Assembly: GCF_011806575.1 (NCBI RefSeq)
Contig: NZ_JAATOO010000012.1
Span: 1-64,000 of the forward strand
Direction of reading: 5' to 3'
DNA: 64,000 bases
DNA from: Vibrio hepatarius
GTDB lineage: Bacteria > Pseudomonadota > Gammaproteobacteria > Enterobacterales > Vibrionaceae
Below the pieces are notes generated by a model. It did not search any database. It saw nothing but the letters and a program-made list of their open reading frames with translations, and was not told where the DNA came from. Both the position numbers and the translations under genes were made by a program. Positions 38,681-51,960 of the stretch are shown in pieces. Each line of letters opens with the position of its first letter. Within the stretch, counting starts at the first letter, position 1.

Positions 38681-38998
38681 TCTCTCAACATTCATTTGTT
38701 GCAAAAATGTAACAACAAAAAATCTATCTAACTGATATCTAATAAATTTTCTAGGGTATTACGTGGTAAATCCGATACTTACGTGATTATCCACCAAAAA
38801 CTTGACCTTTTTCATAATAAGCTATACGTTGTGAAGTCGATGAAAATGAGTTTGTCGATTATTGTAAAACTATAACAAAGTATTTTTTGCATTCTTATGC
38901 AAAATTTAACAATTTGAAAGCATAGTTAGTCATACATACCAACCCTTTTGATGTTGGTAGTTCTGTCTGGAAGACAGCGAAGCAAAGGGAGAATTGCA
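38681..38998 (+). promoter_or_regulatory. gltB2 upstream region with ArgR-like palindrome
   Basis: This 318-base gap is A/T-rich and holds no gene. A 20-base palindrome, TTTTGCAT-TCTT-ATGCAAAA, lies at 38885-38904. Its TGCAT-N4-ATGCA core resembles an ARG box (TGAAT-N4-ATTCA), and ArgR is known to act on gltBD in E. coli and Pseudomonas. A TTGACC occurs near 38811 but I cannot pair it with a good -10. Confidence 0.45.
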
Positions 38999-41900
38999 AT
39001 GGCTCTTTATGATCCAAGTCTTGAGAAAGACAACTGTGGATTTGGTTTGATTGCGCACATGGAAGGTGAACCGAGCCATAAACTGGTTCGAACCGCAATC
39101 TCGGCTCTTGACCGCATGACCCACCGTGGCGGTATCGCTGCGGACGGTAAAACCGGTGATGGCTGTGGTCTACTACTACAAAAGCCCGACTCATATTTAC
39201 GCCTTATCGCGGAAGAAAACGGTTTCAACCTAGGCAAACAATACGCCGTAGGTATGATTTTCTTTAGCCCAGACCCGGTTAAGGCTCAATCTTCAAAAGA
39301 TATTATTAACAAAGAGTTAGCTCAAGAAACTCTGACTATCGCCGGTTGGCGAGAAGTGCCAACTAACGCGGAAGTGCTAGGCCCGATTGCACTTAACTCT
39401 TTACCCAATATCCAGCAAGTCTTCATTTCCGCTCCCGCAGGATGGCGTGAGCGAGACATTGAACGTCGCTTGTATATCGCACGCCGACGCATTGAAAAAC
39501 AAATCACTGATGACAGCGATTTTTATATCTGTAGCCTTTCGACTCAAGTGATAGTCTATAAAGGTCTATGTATGCCAGCCGACTTACCGCGCTTCTACTT
39601 AGACTTGGCTGACCTACGCATGGAATCTGCTATCTGTTTGTTCCACCAACGTTTTTCAACCAATACCCAACCTCGTTGGCCATTGGCTCAACCGTTCCGT
39701 TATTTAGCGCACAACGGTGAAATCAATACGATCGAAGGTAACCGCCAATGGGCTCGCGCTCGCGCCTACAAGTTTTCCTCGCCACTGTTGCCAGACTTGC
39801 AAACCGCTGCGCCATTTGTCAACGAGACCGGCTCGGATTCGTCAAGTCTGGATAATATGCTCGACTTGTTCTTAGCTGGCGGCATGGATATCTTCCGTGC
39901 GATGCGTATGCTGGTTCCGCCTGCGTGGCAAAATCACCCAGACATGGACGCCGATTTGCGCGCTTTCTATGACTTTAACTCAAAGCACATGGAACCGTGG
40001 GATGGCCCTGCGGGGATTGTCCTCTCTGATGGTCGTTACGCAGCGTGTAACTTAGACCGTAACGGTCTTCGCCCTGCACGATATGTGATCACCAAGGACA
40101 AGCTAATTACGCTCGCTTCTGAAGTCGGTATTTGGGATTACGCGCCTGATGAGGTCGCCGAAAAAGGACGAGTGGGTCCTGGCGAATTACTGGTTGTCGA
40201 TACGCGTCGTGGTAAGTTGTGGCAGTCAAGCGAGATCGATAACGACCTCAAAGGCCGTCACCCTTACCGCGAGTGGATGGAAAACAACGTCCATAAGCTC
40301 AAACCGTTTTCTGAATTGCCAGAAAACCAAGTTGGTGAACGAAACTTTGATAGCGACCTGCTCAAGACTTACCAAAAGCAGTTTGCGATGACCAACGAAG
40401 AAGTCGATCAAGTGCTGCGAGTACTCGGTGATATGGGGCAAGAAGCGGTCGGCTCAATGGGTGACGATACGCCGATGGCAGTACTTTCATCGAAAGAGCG
40501 TCTGGTGACCGATTACTTCCGCCAGAAATTTGCTCAGGTAACCAACCCACCGATTGACCCGTTACGTGAAAAACACGTGATGTCACTGGCGACCAGCATC
40601 GGTCAGGAGATGAATGTCTTCTGTGAAACCGATGGACACGCACATCGTGTGACGTTTGACTCTCCAGTACTGCTTTACTCTGATATGCAGCAACTACTGG
40701 AGCTGGCGGATGCGCACTATCGCAATACCATTCTCGATATCAACTACGATCCGAGTGAGAAAGACCTCAAACAAGCGCTCACAGATCTATGTGACCAAGC
40801 GACCCAAGTGGTACGTGAAGGCACAGTACTAGTCGTACTCTCTGATCGCGCTCTGGTTAAAGGAAAATTACCTATCCCAGCGGCGATGGCCGTAGGCGCA
40901 GTACAGACTCGTCTAATCGAAGAAAACCTGCGTTGTGACGCGAACATCATTGTGGAAACCGCAACCGCGCGCGACCCACACCAGTTTGCAGTACTACTCG
41001 GCTTTGGTGCAACAGCGGTGTATCCATACCTTGCGTACGAAGCGCTAGGCAAACTCATTGACGATGGTGCACTCGACAAGAGCTACCGTGACGTGATGCA
41101 GAACTACCAATACGGCATCAACAAAGGTCTGTACAAGATCATGTCAAAAATGGGTATTTCTACCGTGGCGTCTTACCGCTGCTCACAATTGTTTGAAGCC
41201 GTTGGTCTTAGCCAAGATGTGGTCGACCTATGTTTTACTGGTGTTACCACTCGTATCCAAGGTGCTGGTTTTGAAGATTTCCAACAAGACCTGTTCAACT
41301 TGTCACGCAAAGCATGGGCAAAACGTAAAGCGATTGAACACGGCGGTCTACTGAAATACGTTCATGGCGGCGAATACCACGCCTACAACCCAGATGTGGT
41401 CGGCACGCTACAAACTGCGGTAAAATCGGGCGAAAGCGCAGACTATAAAAGCTTTGCAAAACAAGTTAACCAACGACCTATTGCGATGCTGCGCGATATG
41501 ATGAAGTTGAAAAAGTCCGACCAACCACTGCCACTGGAAAAAATTGAGCCAGCAACTGACTTGTTCAAACGCTTTGACTCAGCAGCAATGTCAATCGGAG
41601 CTTTGAGCCCTGAAGCGCACGAAGCACTGGCAATGGCAATGAACCGCTTAGGCGGCTACTCCAACTCTGGTGAAGGTGGTGAAGACCCACGTCGCTTTGG
41701 TACCGAGCGCAATTCACGTATTAAGCAAATCGCTTCAGGCCGTTTCGGCGTGACACCTCATTACCTAACTAACGCCGACGTGCTGCAGATTAAAGTCGCC
41801 CAAGGGGCGAAACCGGGCGAAGGTGGTCAGCTTCCAGGTCATAAAGTGACCGCGGAGATCGCTAAGCTGCGTTACTCAGTGCAAGGTGTGACTCTGATTT

Positions 41901-43462
41901 CCCCTCCTCCGCACCATGACATTTACTCGATTGAAGATCTAGCCCAGCTAATTTTCGATTTGAAACAGGTAAACCCGCAAGCACTCGTCTCAGTGAAGCT
42001 GGTATCTGAGCCAGGTGTCGGTACGATTGCGACGGGTGTAGCAAAAGCGTACGCCGACTTGATTACCATCTCAGGTTACGATGGTGGTACAGCGGCAAGC
42101 CCACTTACATCTGTAAAATATGCAGGTTGTCCGTGGGAGCTTGGCTTAGCTGAAACGCAACAGGCACTGGTTTCCAACGGCCTACGCCATAAAATCCGTC
42201 TTCAGGTAGATGGTGGTCTTAAAACAGGCTTAGACGTAGTAAAAGCCGCCATTCTCGGTGCCGAGAGTTTCGGTTTTGGTACTGCGCCTATGGTGGCGAT
42301 GGGATGTAAGTTCCTACGTATCTGTCACCTTAACAACTGTGCGACGGGCGTTGCGACTCAAGACGAAACATTGCGTAAAGAGTTCTTCAAAGGTTTACCA
42401 GAAATGGTGATCAACTACTTCACAGGCCTAGCTGAAGAAGTTCGCGAGTTGCTCGCAGAGCTAGGCGTTGAAAAGCTGACAGACTTAATTGGTCGCACCG
42501 ATTTGTTAGAAACGGTGCAAGGTATGACGGCAAAACAGTCGAAGCTTGATCTGTCCAATATTTTGGAAGCACCAGTATCACCAGAAGGCCATCCGCTGTT
42601 TTGGAGTGAGCCAAACCAACCGTTTGATAAAGCCGAACTAAACCAGAAAATGGTTGAAGACGCGCTTGCTTCGGTAGAGGCTAGACAATCGGCAAGCTAC
42701 TTCTACAAAGTCATCAACACAGACCGCTCGGTCGGTGCACGTCTATCCGGTGAAATTGCCAAGCGCTATGGCAACCAAGGCATGGCGGCATCACCAATCA
42801 AGATCTACCTCGACGGTACTGCTGGTCAGTCATTCGGTGTGTGGAATGCAGGTGGCGTGGAACTGTATCTGACTGGCGACGCGAACGACTACGTCGGCAA
42901 AGGTATGGCAGGTGGTAAGATTGTCATCAAACCACACCTAGGTACGGCGTTCAAATGCAATGAAGCGACGATCATCGGTAACACTTGTCTGTACGGTGCA
43001 ACGGGCGGCAAACTGTTCGCAGCGGGTACCGCTGGTGAGCGTTTTGGCGTACGTAACTCCGGTACTATCGCGGTGATCGAAGGCGCTGGCGATAACGCAT
43101 GTGAATACATGACGGGTGGTATTGTCGCGATTCTTGGTGCGACAGGCGTGAACTTTGGCGCAGGTATGACAGGCGGTTTCGCTTACGTACTGGACAAAAA
43201 CGATGACTTTACTGGTCGCGTCAACAACGAATCGGTCGAAGCGATCTCATTGTCTGAGTTGTACATTCATCAAGAACACTTGCGCGGCTTGATCGCCGAA
43301 CACCTTGAGGAGACTGGCTCTTCTTACGCAGAGAATATCCTAGCGAACTTTGATGAATGGATTCCAAAGTTCTATCTAGTGAAACCACAAGCAGCGGATC
43401 TCAACACGCTGTTAGGCCATCAAAGTCGTAGCGCAGCAGAACTACGCGTTCAAGCACAGTAA
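38999..43462 (+). CDS. gltB2: Glutamate synthase large subunit, second copy (enteric type)
   Basis: The 1487-aa protein begins [20 protein letters not shown], very like E. coli GltB; Cys13 should be the mature N-terminal nucleophile. The glutaminase domain, central domain, FMN domain, the 3Fe-4S segment [13 protein letters not shown] and the C-terminal beta-helix ending [13 protein letters not shown] are all intact. The longer frame from 38948 is rejected because GGGAG precedes the ATG at 38999. It is therefore a full second GOGAT, not a pseudogene, next to the divergent copy. Confidence 0.96.
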   Translation: MALYDPSLEKDNCGFGLIAHMEGEPSHKLVRTAISALDRMTHRGGIAADGKTGDGCGLLLQKPDSYLRLIAEENGFNLGKQYAVGMIFFSPDPVKAQSSKDIINKELAQETLTIAGWREVPTNAEVLGPIALNSLPNIQQVFISAPAGWRERDIERRLYIARRRIEKQITDDSDFYICSLSTQVIVYKGLCMPADLPRFYLDLADLRMESAICLFHQRFSTNTQPRWPLAQPFRYLAHNGEINTIEGNRQWARARAYKFSSPLLPDLQTAAPFVNETGSDSSSLDNMLDLFLAGGMDIFRAMRMLVPPAWQNHPDMDADLRAFYDFNSKHMEPWDGPAGIVLSDGRYAACNLDRNGLRPARYVITKDKLITLASEVGIWDYAPDEVAEKGRVGPGELLVVDTRRGKLWQSSEIDNDLKGRHPYREWMENNVHKLKPFSELPENQVGERNFDSDLLKTYQKQFAMTNEEVDQVLRVLGDMGQEAVGSMGDDTPMAVLSSKERLVTDYFRQKFAQVTNPPIDPLREKHVMSLATSIGQEMNVFCETDGHAHRVTFDSPVLLYSDMQQLLELADAHYRNTILDINYDPSEKDLKQALTDLCDQATQVVREGTVLVVLSDRALVKGKLPIPAAMAVGAVQTRLIEENLRCDANIIVETATARDPHQFAVLLGFGATAVYPYLAYEALGKLIDDGALDKSYRDVMQNYQYGINKGLYKIMSKMGISTVASYRCSQLFEAVGLSQDVVDLCFTGVTTRIQGAGFEDFQQDLFNLSRKAWAKRKAIEHGGLLKYVHGGEYHAYNPDVVGTLQTAVKSGESADYKSFAKQVNQRPIAMLRDMMKLKKSDQPLPLEKIEPATDLFKRFDSAAMSIGALSPEAHEALAMAMNRLGGYSNSGEGGEDPRRFGTERNSRIKQIASGRFGVTPHYLTNADVLQIKVAQGAKPGEGGQLPGHKVTAEIAKLRYSVQGVTLISPPPHHDIYSIEDLAQLIFDLKQVNPQALVSVKLVSEPGVGTIATGVAKAYADLITISGYDGGTAASPLTSVKYAGCPWELGLAETQQALVSNGLRHKIRLQVDGGLKTGLDVVKAAILGAESFGFGTAPMVAMGCKFLRICHLNNCATGVATQDETLRKEFFKGLPEMVINYFTGLAEEVRELLAELGVEKLTDLIGRTDLLETVQGMTAKQSKLDLSNILEAPVSPEGHPLFWSEPNQPFDKAELNQKMVEDALASVEARQSASYFYKVINTDRSVGARLSGEIAKRYGNQGMAASPIKIYLDGTAGQSFGVWNAGGVELYLTGDANDYVGKGMAGGKIVIKPHLGTAFKCNEATIIGNTCLYGATGGKLFAAGTAGERFGVRNSGTIAVIEGAGDNACEYMTGGIVAILGATGVNFGAGMTGGFAYVLDKNDDFTGRVNNESVEAISLSELYIHQEHLRGLIAEHLEETGSSYAENILANFDEWIPKFYLVKPQAADLNTLLGHQSRSAAELRVQAQ

Positions 43463-43479
43463 TCATGGAGGATGTCTGA

Positions 43480-44895
<1,416 letters not shown>

Positions 44896-44920
44896 AGCAT
44901 CAAGATAAGCAAGACGTTAC

Positions 44921-44950
44921 AAAGGCTGATGTACATACATCAGCCTTTTT
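44921..44950 (+). terminator. Terminator after gltD2
   Basis: AAAGGCTGATGTA / TACATCAGCCTTTTT: near-perfect stem followed by a T-run. Confidence 0.85.
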
Positions 44951-45009
44951 ATTTGATCTATTATTAGCGTTGCGCTCTATAATAAGGCTAAACCAGAATA
45001 AGGACATCA

Positions 45010-45441
45010 ATGATGAAACGACCCGCTCTCCTCGCTCTTTCATTGTTCGCACTCACCGCCTGTAGCCAAGGAGTATCGACCATGACCGACCGCACGATGA
45101 CACCATGTGGCGACAAGCCTAACTGTGTCTCGACACAAGACGAACGTGAACAATTTGCCCTTGCTCCATTTACCCTGACTCTCGATGCCAATATCGACAA
45201 AGTAGAACAGACCGCACTTCAACTCCCTGGTACCAAAACCGCGGTGAAGGACGACGGCTACCTGCGCATTGAATGCACATCTAGAATTATGCGTTTTGTC
45301 GATGACTTAGAACTGCGTATCCACGATGGACAGTTAATCGTTCGTTCAGCGTCCCGGGTCGGCTATTCTGACTTTGGCGTCAACCGAAAGCGCGCCGAAC
45401 AACTAAGAACACTACTGAGCGAACAAGGCTTGATTCAATAG
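45010..45441 (+). CDS. DUF1499 family lipoprotein
   Basis: A 143-aa lipoprotein with signal ending LTAC (Cys18) and a DUF1499 domain, recognised by the start PCGDKPNCVST and DDGYLRIECTSRIMRFVDDLEL. The function of DUF1499 is not known. AAGGA lies 6-9 bases before the first ATG, and a TATAAT occurs at 44978-44983. It stands alone between the gltD2 terminator and the bidirectional terminator facing truB. Confidence 0.88.
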   Translation: MMKRPALLALSLFALTACSQGVSTMTDRTMTPCGDKPNCVSTQDEREQFALAPFTLTLDANIDKVEQTALQLPGTKTAVKDDGYLRIECTSRIMRFVDDLELRIHDGQLIVRSASRVGYSDFGVNRKRAEQLRTLLSEQGLIQ

Positions 45442-45445
45442 CCAT

Positions 45446-45475
45446 AAAAAAACCGAAGCCTACGCTTCGGTTTTT
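45446..45475. terminator. Bidirectional terminator between DUF1499 gene and truB
   Basis: AAAAAACCGAAGC-CTAC-GCTTCGGTTTTT is symmetric with A and T runs, ending the convergent lipoprotein gene and the long rimP-truB unit. Confidence 0.88.
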
Positions 45476-45497
45476 ATTTGTTCTGAATAAACGAGGT

Positions 45498-46436
45498 TTA
45501 ATCACGAAATACGACAAGGCGCTTAGGCGCAATCTTACCGTCATCGTTCATCTCACCCACACCGATAAATAGCTTTTCTTCACCCATAGTCAGGCGAACA
45601 GGACCTTCCGTCGGCGCACCGAATACCTGTACCGGTTGTCCATGTTGAACCATGTTCGCTAAATCAGGAATCAAATTAACTTCTGGTAAATCTTCAACCG
45701 CGGTATCCATTGGCATCAGAAGTGGGTCGAGCAGTTCACGTGGCGCTTTTTCTTCACGATGCGCTTGCTCTAATAGCTCGTTCAGTTGCTCTAGCGTTAC
45801 CATCTTTTCGTATGGGTACTTAGCCACCGCAGTGCGACGCAGCATAGTCACGTGAGCACCACAACCCAGCATCTCACCCAAATCGTCGACGATAGTACGA
45901 ATGTAAGTACCTTTTGAGCAGTGTACTTCCATCTCAACTTCATCGCCTTCAAAGCGATGCAGAACGATCTCGTAAACGGTGATTTTGCGCGATTCACGCG
46001 GTACTTCAATGCCTTGACGAGCGTACTCATAAAGAGGCTTGCCTTGGTATTTAAGCGCCGAGAACATCGATGGGATTTGGTCCGATTCTCCACGGAACTT
46101 ATCGATGCACGCTTCGAGTTTAGTCAGGTCGACATCAACTGGGCGTGTCTCGACCACTTCACCGTCAGAGTCTGACGTATTGGTACGTTCGCCCAGTTTA
46201 GCGATCACTCGGTAGCGTTTATCTGAATCGAGCAAAAACTGCGAGAACTTGGTCGCTTCACCAAGACAAATTGGCAACATACCCGTCGCCAAAGGGTCAA
46301 GTGCGCCGGTATGGCCTGCTTTTTCAGCAAAATAAATACGCTTTACTTTTTGCAGTGCGTCGTTAGATGAAATCCCGGTAGGTTTATCCAGCAGGATCAC
46401 ACCATCGATAGGACGCCCTTTACGACGACGAGCCAT
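45498..46436 (-). CDS. truB: TruB, tRNA pseudouridine-55 synthase
   Basis: TruB makes pseudouridine 55 in the T-loop of nearly all tRNAs and also acts as a tRNA chaperone. The 312-aa protein has the catalytic Asp in [16 protein letters not shown] and the conserved [17 protein letters not shown]. It overlaps rbfA by one base. In many gammaproteobacteria rpsO follows truB; here truB ends the unit with a terminator and rpsO is 17 kb away. Confidence 0.97.
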   Translation of the reverse strand: MARRRKGRPIDGVILLDKPTGISSNDALQKVKRIYFAEKAGHTGALDPLATGMLPICLGEATKFSQFLLDSDKRYRVIAKLGERTNTSDSDGEVVETRPVDVDLTKLEACIDKFRGESDQIPSMFSALKYQGKPLYEYARQGIEVPRESRKITVYEIVLHRFEGDEVEMEVHCSKGTYIRTIVDDLGEMLGCGAHVTMLRRTAVAKYPYEKMVTLEQLNELLEQAHREEKAPRELLDPLLMPMDTAVEDLPEVNLIPDLANMVQHGQPVQVFGAPTEGPVRLTMGEEKLFIGVGEMNDDGKIAPKRLVVFRD

Positions 46437-46831
46437 TATTCCTCGTCCTCACGACCAGCATCTTTTTGCTTTTTCTTGTCAGTGCTGACCACTTCTGTCA
46501 CAAGGTTAGACATACGCATACCTTCAACCAAAGTGTTGTCGTAGTAGAAACGAATTTCAGGCGTCAGACGCAGACGAATGCGCTTGCCCAACATCATACG
46601 GATGTGGACTTCGTGCTCACGCAACGCTTCTAAACAAGACTCAGGCGTTTGCTCGCCAACACATAGGAAAGTCACAAATACTTTCGCGTATGCTAGGTCA
46701 CGAGAGACCTCAACGTCCGAGATCGTTACCATACCAAGACGAGAATCACGCACTTCACGTTGCAGGATCATCGCCAATTCTTTTTGCAGCTGCTGAGATA
46801 CGCGCTGCGTGCGGCTAAATTCTTTTGACAT
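46436..46831 (-). CDS. rbfA: RbfA, ribosome-binding factor A
   Basis: RbfA binds the 30S subunit in late maturation near helix 1 of 16S rRNA and is needed in the cold. The 131-aa product starts [20 protein letters not shown], the family's N-terminus; 22 extra codons upstream are rejected. The KH-like domain ([22 protein letters not shown]) is intact. A G6/C6-rich hairpin lies between infB and this gene. Confidence 0.96.
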   Translation of the reverse strand: MSKEFSRTQRVSQQLQKELAMILQREVRDSRLGMVTISDVEVSRDLAYAKVFVTFLCVGEQTPESCLEALREHEVHIRMMLGKRIRLRLTPEIRFYYDNTLVEGMRMSNLVTEVVSTDKKKQKDAGREDEE

Positions 46832-46854
46832 ATCTTTTCTCACAAATAGAAAGA

Positions 46855-46883
46855 ATGGGGGGATGGTCAACCCAGCCCCCCAT
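46855..46883 (-). repeat. G/C hairpin between infB and rbfA
   Basis: On the minus strand ATGGGGGG (46883-46876) pairs perfectly with CCCCCCAT (46862-46855) across a 13-base loop. It lies about 24 bases before the rbfA start and is followed by TCTTTCT rather than a T-run, so it may be an RNA processing or stability element rather than a terminator. Confidence 0.7.
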
Positions 46884-46945
46884 GGTGTATTCAACAACCA
46901 ATTACCACTTCATCTTTATCAGATATCGTGAGTAATTTTAGTCAA

Positions 46946-49612
46946 TTAGTCCAGTGTACGTTTAATTTCCACTGTTTCGAAGACTTCGATTTGGTCACCA
47001 ACGCGAACGTCATTGTAGTTCTTAACGCCGATACCACATTCGTAGCCGTTCTTAACTTCTTGAACGTCATCTTTAAAGCGACGTAGTGACTCTAGTTCAC
47101 CTTCGTAGATAACTACGTTTTCACGTAGAACACGAATTGGGTTGTTACGCTTAATCAGACCTTCAGTAACCATACAACCTGCGATTGCACCAAGTTTCGG
47201 CGACTTAAATACGTCACGAACTTCAGCAAGACCAATGATCTCTTGCTTGAATTCTGGAGCAAGCATACCGCCCATCGCTTGTTTCACTTCATCGATTAGC
47301 TGGTAGATGATTGAGTAGTAACGTAGATCTAGGTTTTCGTTTTCAACAGTACGGCGAGCTGATGCATCTGCACGAACGTTGAAACCAAGGATAATAGCGT
47401 TAGACGCTGCGGCTAGAACAGCATCAGTTTCCGTAATACCACCGACACCAGAGCCAACGATGTTCACTTTCACTTCTTCTGTTGAAAGCTTACGTAGTGA
47501 ATCTGCGATTGCTTCTACAGAACCTTGTACGTCAGCTTTTAGTACAACATTTAGCTCAGCAACTTCACCAGCAGTCATGTTAGAGAACATGTTCTCTAGT
47601 TTAGCTTTCTGTTGACGTGCTAGTTTAACATCACGGAATTTACCTTGACGATAGTTAGCAACTTCACGCGCTTTACGCTCGTCACGAACAACAGTTGCTT
47701 CGTCACCAGAAGCTGGCACACCTGACAGACCTAGAATCTCTACTGGGATTGAAGGACCTGCGCTCGTTACTTCTTGGCCGTTCTCGTCGCGCATTGCACG
47801 AACACGTCCGTATTCTTGGCCACAAAGTACGATATCGCCTTTGTGTAACGTACCTGATTGAACAAGTACTGTTGCAACTGGACCACGACCTTTATCTAGG
47901 CGAGATTCTACTACTACACCAGAAGCCATGCCTTCTTTAACCGCAGTCAGTTCCAGAACCTCAGCTTGAAGAAGGATTGTTTCTAGCAGACCATCGATGT
48001 TAGTACCCTGTTTCGCAGAGATGTGAACGAACATGTTCTCACCGCCCCACTCTTCAGGAATAACGTCGTATTGAGCTAGCTCGTTCTTAACGTTATCTGG
48101 GTTCGCATCTTCTTTATCGATCTTGTTCACTGCAACGATCAGAGGTACACCCGCCGCTTTCGCGTGCTGGATCGCTTCGATTGTTTGTGGCATTACACCA
48201 TCATCTGCTGCAACAACAAGAACAACAATATCTGTCGCCTGAGCACCACGAGCACGCATAGCAGTAAACGCTGCGTGTCCAGGAGTATCAAGGAAGGTGA
48301 TCATGCCGTTTTCAGTTTCAACGTGGTATGCACCAATGTGCTGTGTAATACCACCAGCTTCGCCTGAAGCAACGTGTGCTTTACGAATGTAGTCTAGAGT
48401 CGATGTTTTACCATGGTCAACGTGACCCATGATAGTTACAACTGGAGCACGGCTTTCAGCAACGGCATCGCTATCACGATCCGCTAGTACTGCTTCTTCT
48501 AGCTCGTTCTCTTTACGCAGAATTACCTTGTGACCCATTTCTTCCGCAACTAGTGCTGCTGTTTCTTGGTCGATAACCTGGTTGATAGTCGCCATTGCGC
48601 CCATCTTCATCATCACTTTGATGACTTCAGTGCCTTTCACTGACATTTTGCTTGCCAGTTCAGAAACTACGATAGTTTCACCGATAACAACGTCTTGTTT
48701 TGCAACGGTCGCTGTTTTATCAAAGCCATGTTGCATAGAAGTTGGTTTAGCAAGTTTACCGCGATTGTTACGACCTTTACCGCCTCGTTGGTTACGACCA
48801 CCACGAGATTGGTCATCATTACCCGCCGCTTTCTTCTTCTTCTTGCGACGGCCACCTTCTTCTTTACGGTCAGCCGCATCTTCAGCTTCACGTGCATAAG
48901 TAGAAGTCGTTACGTGGTAGTCAGAGTTCTCTAACTCTTTCTTTTTCTTTTCTTCTTCAGTCCAACGAGCTTCGTTTTCTTCAGCTAGTTTGCGCGCCTC
49001 TTCAACAAGCTTTGCCGCTTCTTGTTCAGCTTTGCGCTTCGCTTCTTCTTCCTGACGACGTTTTAGTTCGTCAGCTTCTTTCTTAGCTTGCGTATTAGCA
49101 TCCGCATTTTTTGCATTCATGTCTTTCTTAGCCTTATCAGCTTGTACGCGTTTGGCTTTTTCTTCAGCGTCACGTTTTGCATCCGCTTCTCGTTTCGCTT
49201 TCTCTTCAGCCTCGCGTTGTGCTTTCTCTGCAGCTTCACGTTTTGCTAGCTCTTCAGCCTCACGCTTCGCTGCTTCCTCAGCTTCGCGTTTTGCGTCATC
49301 TTCGATAATGCTGCGTTTAACATAAGTTCGCTTTTTGCGTACTTCTACTTGAACATCCTTACTCTTGCCGCCACCAGCATTAACGCTGAGTGTGCTGCGA
49401 GTTTTACGCTGGAGAGTTAAGCGAGTAGGCTCGGTTTCACCAGAAGTGTCACCGTGCTCTTTCTTTAGGTGAGTCAGTAGTTTCTGCTTTTCATCATCAG
49501 AAACCTGATCACCACTTGCTTTCTTCATACCAGCATCAGCAAGTTGTTCTAATAAGCGGTCCACTGGTGTACCAATTTCTTCACTCAGTGCCTTAACAGT
49601 AATTTGTGTCAT
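46946..49612 (-). CDS. infB: InfB, translation initiation factor IF-2
   Basis: IF-2 is the GTPase that brings initiator tRNA to the 30S subunit. The tRNA-fMet gene lies about 2 kb upstream in the same direction. The 888-aa protein has the N-terminal IF2 motif ([24 protein letters not shown] region), a long charged coil of repeated KREAEE-type units (about residues 95-230), the G-domain GHVDHGKTS and NKIDKE, and C-terminal domains. The start at 49612 is fixed by AAGGAGG 6 bases upstream; internal starts giving shorter forms are possible, as in E. coli. Confidence 0.97.
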   Translation of the reverse strand: MTQITVKALSEEIGTPVDRLLEQLADAGMKKASGDQVSDDEKQKLLTHLKKEHGDTSGETEPTRLTLQRKTRSTLSVNAGGGKSKDVQVEVRKKRTYVKRSIIEDDAKREAEEAAKREAEELAKREAAEKAQREAEEKAKREADAKRDAEEKAKRVQADKAKKDMNAKNADANTQAKKEADELKRRQEEEAKRKAEQEAAKLVEEARKLAEENEARWTEEEKKKKELENSDYHVTTSTYAREAEDAADRKEEGGRRKKKKKAAGNDDQSRGGRNQRGGKGRNNRGKLAKPTSMQHGFDKTATVAKQDVVIGETIVVSELASKMSVKGTEVIKVMMKMGAMATINQVIDQETAALVAEEMGHKVILRKENELEEAVLADRDSDAVAESRAPVVTIMGHVDHGKTSTLDYIRKAHVASGEAGGITQHIGAYHVETENGMITFLDTPGHAAFTAMRARGAQATDIVVLVVAADDGVMPQTIEAIQHAKAAGVPLIVAVNKIDKEDANPDNVKNELAQYDVIPEEWGGENMFVHISAKQGTNIDGLLETILLQAEVLELTAVKEGMASGVVVESRLDKGRGPVATVLVQSGTLHKGDIVLCGQEYGRVRAMRDENGQEVTSAGPSIPVEILGLSGVPASGDEATVVRDERKAREVANYRQGKFRDVKLARQQKAKLENMFSNMTAGEVAELNVVLKADVQGSVEAIADSLRKLSTEEVKVNIVGSGVGGITETDAVLAAASNAIILGFNVRADASARRTVENENLDLRYYSIIYQLIDEVKQAMGGMLAPEFKQEIIGLAEVRDVFKSPKLGAIAGCMVTEGLIKRNNPIRVLRENVVIYEGELESLRRFKDDVQEVKNGYECGIGVKNYNDVRVGDQIEVFETVEIKRTLD

Positions 49613-49635
49613 GCCGCTTCCTCCTTGCTGAAAAA

Positions 49636-51123
49636 TTATGCGTCTTCGCCGAACCAACAGATGTTACGAGCAGCCATGATTAGCTCGCCAGCACGTTCTT
49701 CGGTTAGACCTTCAATATCTTCAATATCATCAATACCCTGGTCAGCTAGATCTTCTAGTGTTACTACACCTTTAGCCGCCAGTTTGAATGCCATCTCACG
49801 CTCTAAGCCTTCAAGAGCAAGTAGGTCTTCAGCTGGCTCAACACCTTCATAAGACTCTTCTCGCGCAAGAGCTAGAGTTGTAAGTGCATTTTTTGCACGA
49901 TTACGTAGTTCTTCAACTAGGTCTTCATCTAACCCGTCTACTTCTAGCAGCTCGTTAACTGGAACGTACGCTACTTCTTCTAGAGTAGAGAAGCCTTCTT
50001 CAACCAACAGTTGAGCAAAGTCTTCTTCAATATCTAGGTGTTTCATGAAGCTTTCAATCGCAGCTTGAGATTCTTCAACATGCTTCTTCTGAAGATCTTC
50101 GACAGTCATGACGTTTAGTTCCCAACCTGTAAGTTGAGATGCTAGACGTACGTTTTGACCGTTACGACCGATAGCTTGCGCTAGATTGTCCGCTTCTACC
50201 GCGATGTCCATTGCGTGTGCGTCTTCATCAACGATGATAGAAGCAACGTCTGCTGGAGCCATTGCGTTGATAACGAATTGCGCTGGGTTATCGTCCCAAA
50301 GAACGATATCGATACGCTCGCCACCTAGTTCACCAGAAACCGCTTGTACACGTGCGCCACGCATACCAACACACGCACCTACAGGGTCGATACGTTTGTC
50401 GTTAGTCTTCACTGCAATTTTAGCGCGTGAACCTGGATCGCGTGCTGCACCTTTCAGTTCGATGATCTCTTCTGCGATTTCTGGTACTTCAACGCGGAAC
50501 AGTTCAGCAAGCATTTCAGGCTTAGAACGAGTAATGAATAGCTGGAAGCCACGAGCTTCTGGTGCTACACGGTATAGCAGACCACGTACACGGTCGCCTG
50601 GGCGGAAGTTTTCGCGTGGAAGTTGGTCATCACGTAGGATTACCGCTTCTGCGTTGTTGCCTAGGTCTAGTACCACAGTGTCACGGTTAACTTTCTTAAC
50701 CACACCTGTTACTAGCTCACCTTCGTTGTCGATAAACTGTTCTACGATTTGCGCACGCTCAGCTTCACGTACTTTTTGTACGATAACTTGCTTCGCTGTT
50801 TGCGTCGTAATACGGTCAAATGTTACAGATTCGATTTCATCTTCAATGTAATCACCTAACTCGATTGAATCATCGTCGTAACGTGCTGCATCAAGAGAAA
50901 TCTCTTTGGTTGGATGCTCAACCTCTTCAACCACCAACCAACGACGGAAAGTAACGAATTCACCCGTTTTACGGTCGATTTCTACACGTACATCGATTTC
51001 GATTTCGTGCTTTTTCTTTGTAGATGTAGCTAGTGCGATTTCTAGTGCTTCAAAGATTCGCTCGCGAGGTACCGCTTTTTCATTCGATACCGCTTCTGCT
51101 ACCGCTAAAATTTCTTTACTCAT
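49636..51123 (-). CDS. nusA: NusA, transcription elongation and termination factor
   Basis: NusA binds RNA polymerase, affecting pausing, termination and antitermination. The 495-aa protein has the N-terminal polymerase-binding domain, an S1 domain ([21 protein letters not shown]), two KH domains (around 230-345, with [14 protein letters not shown] and [12 protein letters not shown]), and two acidic AR repeats at the C-terminus typical of gammaproteobacteria. It probably controls its own operon through the hairpin-rich leader before rimP. Confidence 0.98.
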   Translation of the reverse strand: MSKEILAVAEAVSNEKAVPRERIFEALEIALATSTKKKHEIEIDVRVEIDRKTGEFVTFRRWLVVEEVEHPTKEISLDAARYDDDSIELGDYIEDEIESVTFDRITTQTAKQVIVQKVREAERAQIVEQFIDNEGELVTGVVKKVNRDTVVLDLGNNAEAVILRDDQLPRENFRPGDRVRGLLYRVAPEARGFQLFITRSKPEMLAELFRVEVPEIAEEIIELKGAARDPGSRAKIAVKTNDKRIDPVGACVGMRGARVQAVSGELGGERIDIVLWDDNPAQFVINAMAPADVASIIVDEDAHAMDIAVEADNLAQAIGRNGQNVRLASQLTGWELNVMTVEDLQKKHVEESQAAIESFMKHLDIEEDFAQLLVEEGFSTLEEVAYVPVNELLEVDGLDEDLVEELRNRAKNALTTLALAREESYEGVEPAEDLLALEGLEREMAFKLAAKGVVTLEDLADQGIDDIEDIEGLTEERAGELIMAARNICWFGEDA

Positions 51124-51147
51124 TTTAAATAGCCTCTAAGACTCTGC

Positions 51148-51603
51148 TTAAAATTTAGGGATCAGGTTAGCTTTAGAAATGTTGCTTAATGCAAACTCTT
51201 CATCATTACCATCAACGGTAACAGTGACCGTCTCACCATCCACAGAATGGATAACACCTTTCCACTTGCGGCGGTTACCAACAGCCATTTTCAAAACGAT
51301 GTTTACCTCATGACCAACGAATTGCTCATAATGTGCAGCTTTGAAAAGTGGTCTTTCTAAACCTGGAGAAGACACTTCTAGGTTGTAAGCCACAGTGATT
51401 GGATCTTCAACGTCCATAACAGCACTGACCTGATGGCTAACTTCCGCACAGTCATCGACTGTAATGCCGTTTTCGTGGTCAATATAGATACGTAGCGTTG
51501 AATGTTCGCCTGCGCGAATAAATTCTAATCCAACTAACTCATAACCTGATGCCGCTACTGGAGCTTCAAGCATTTCAGTAAGTTGTCTTTCTAAACCAGT
51601 CAT
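51148..51603 (-). CDS. rimP: RimP, 30S ribosome maturation factor
   Basis: RimP is needed for efficient 30S assembly. The 151-aa protein has the family N-domain ([30 protein letters not shown] region) with DVEDPI and [12 protein letters not shown], and an Sm-like C-domain. It is the first protein gene of rimP-nusA-infB-rbfA-truB. An intrinsic terminator sits only 18-38 bases before its start codon. Confidence 0.97.
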   Translation of the reverse strand: MTGLERQLTEMLEAPVAASGYELVGLEFIRAGEHSTLRIYIDHENGITVDDCAEVSHQVSAVMDVEDPITVAYNLEVSSPGLERPLFKAAHYEQFVGHEVNIVLKMAVGNRRKWKGVIHSVDGETVTVTVDGNDEEFALSNISKANLIPKF

Positions 51604-51621
51604 TTAAACCACCCCAGAAAC

Positions 51622-51641
51622 AAAAAAAGGGCTCAGAGCCC
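51622..51641 (-). terminator. Terminator T2, attenuator-like, just before rimP
   Basis: On the minus strand GGGCTC-TGAGCCC style stem (51641-51629) is followed by seven T (51628-51622). It ends 18 bases before the rimP start and would stop transcription before the operon unless read through. Confidence 0.75.
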
Positions 51642-51661
51642 AATTTAAATTCCAAGCACTC

Positions 51662-51689
51662 TCTAAATTTCTCAGTAAGGAAATTTAGA
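51662..51689 (-). repeat. A/T inverted repeat between terminators T1 and T2
   Basis: TCTAAATTT (51662-51670) and AAATTTAGA (51681-51689) pair perfectly over 9 bp with a 10-base loop. It lies directly between the two terminators in front of rimP. Confidence 0.7.
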
Positions 51690-51690
51690 T

Positions 51691-51725
51691 AACAAAAAAC
51701 CCCGATATAGTCGGGGTTTTTTGTT
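51691..51725 (-). terminator. Terminator T1 after tRNA-fMet
   Basis: ACCCCGA-TATAG-TCGGGGT flanked by A6 and T6, a strong intrinsic terminator between the tRNA genes and rimP. Confidence 0.88.
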
Positions 51726-51740
51726 GCTGGACCCTGATGT

Positions 51741-51782
51741 GTTAAGTATCAAAGTTACTTAACTCACAGTGCTGACACTGTG
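51741..51782 (-). repeat. Two hairpins downstream of tRNA-fMet
   Basis: CACAGTG/CACTGTG (51765-51771 and 51776-51782, 4-base loop) and GTTAAGTA/TACTTAAC (51741-51748 and 51756-51763, 7-base loop). They begin about 44 bases after the tRNA 3' end and precede T1. Confidence 0.7.
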
Positions 51783-51825
51783 CAAACTTGTCCACATCTA
51801 CTCTTCTATAAAAGAAAAAGAAGAT

Positions 51826-51902
<77 letters not shown>

Positions 51903-51960
51903 TCCGACTTGCCGAGCATTATACGCGCTCTACAAGGTGTTTTACAAGTTTGTAAATCAA

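Noticed and set aside
49119..49325. Plus-strand frame rich in Ala-Ser-Arg-Phe repeats opposite infB.
   Set aside because: It is the antisense image of the repetitive KREAEE coil of IF-2.
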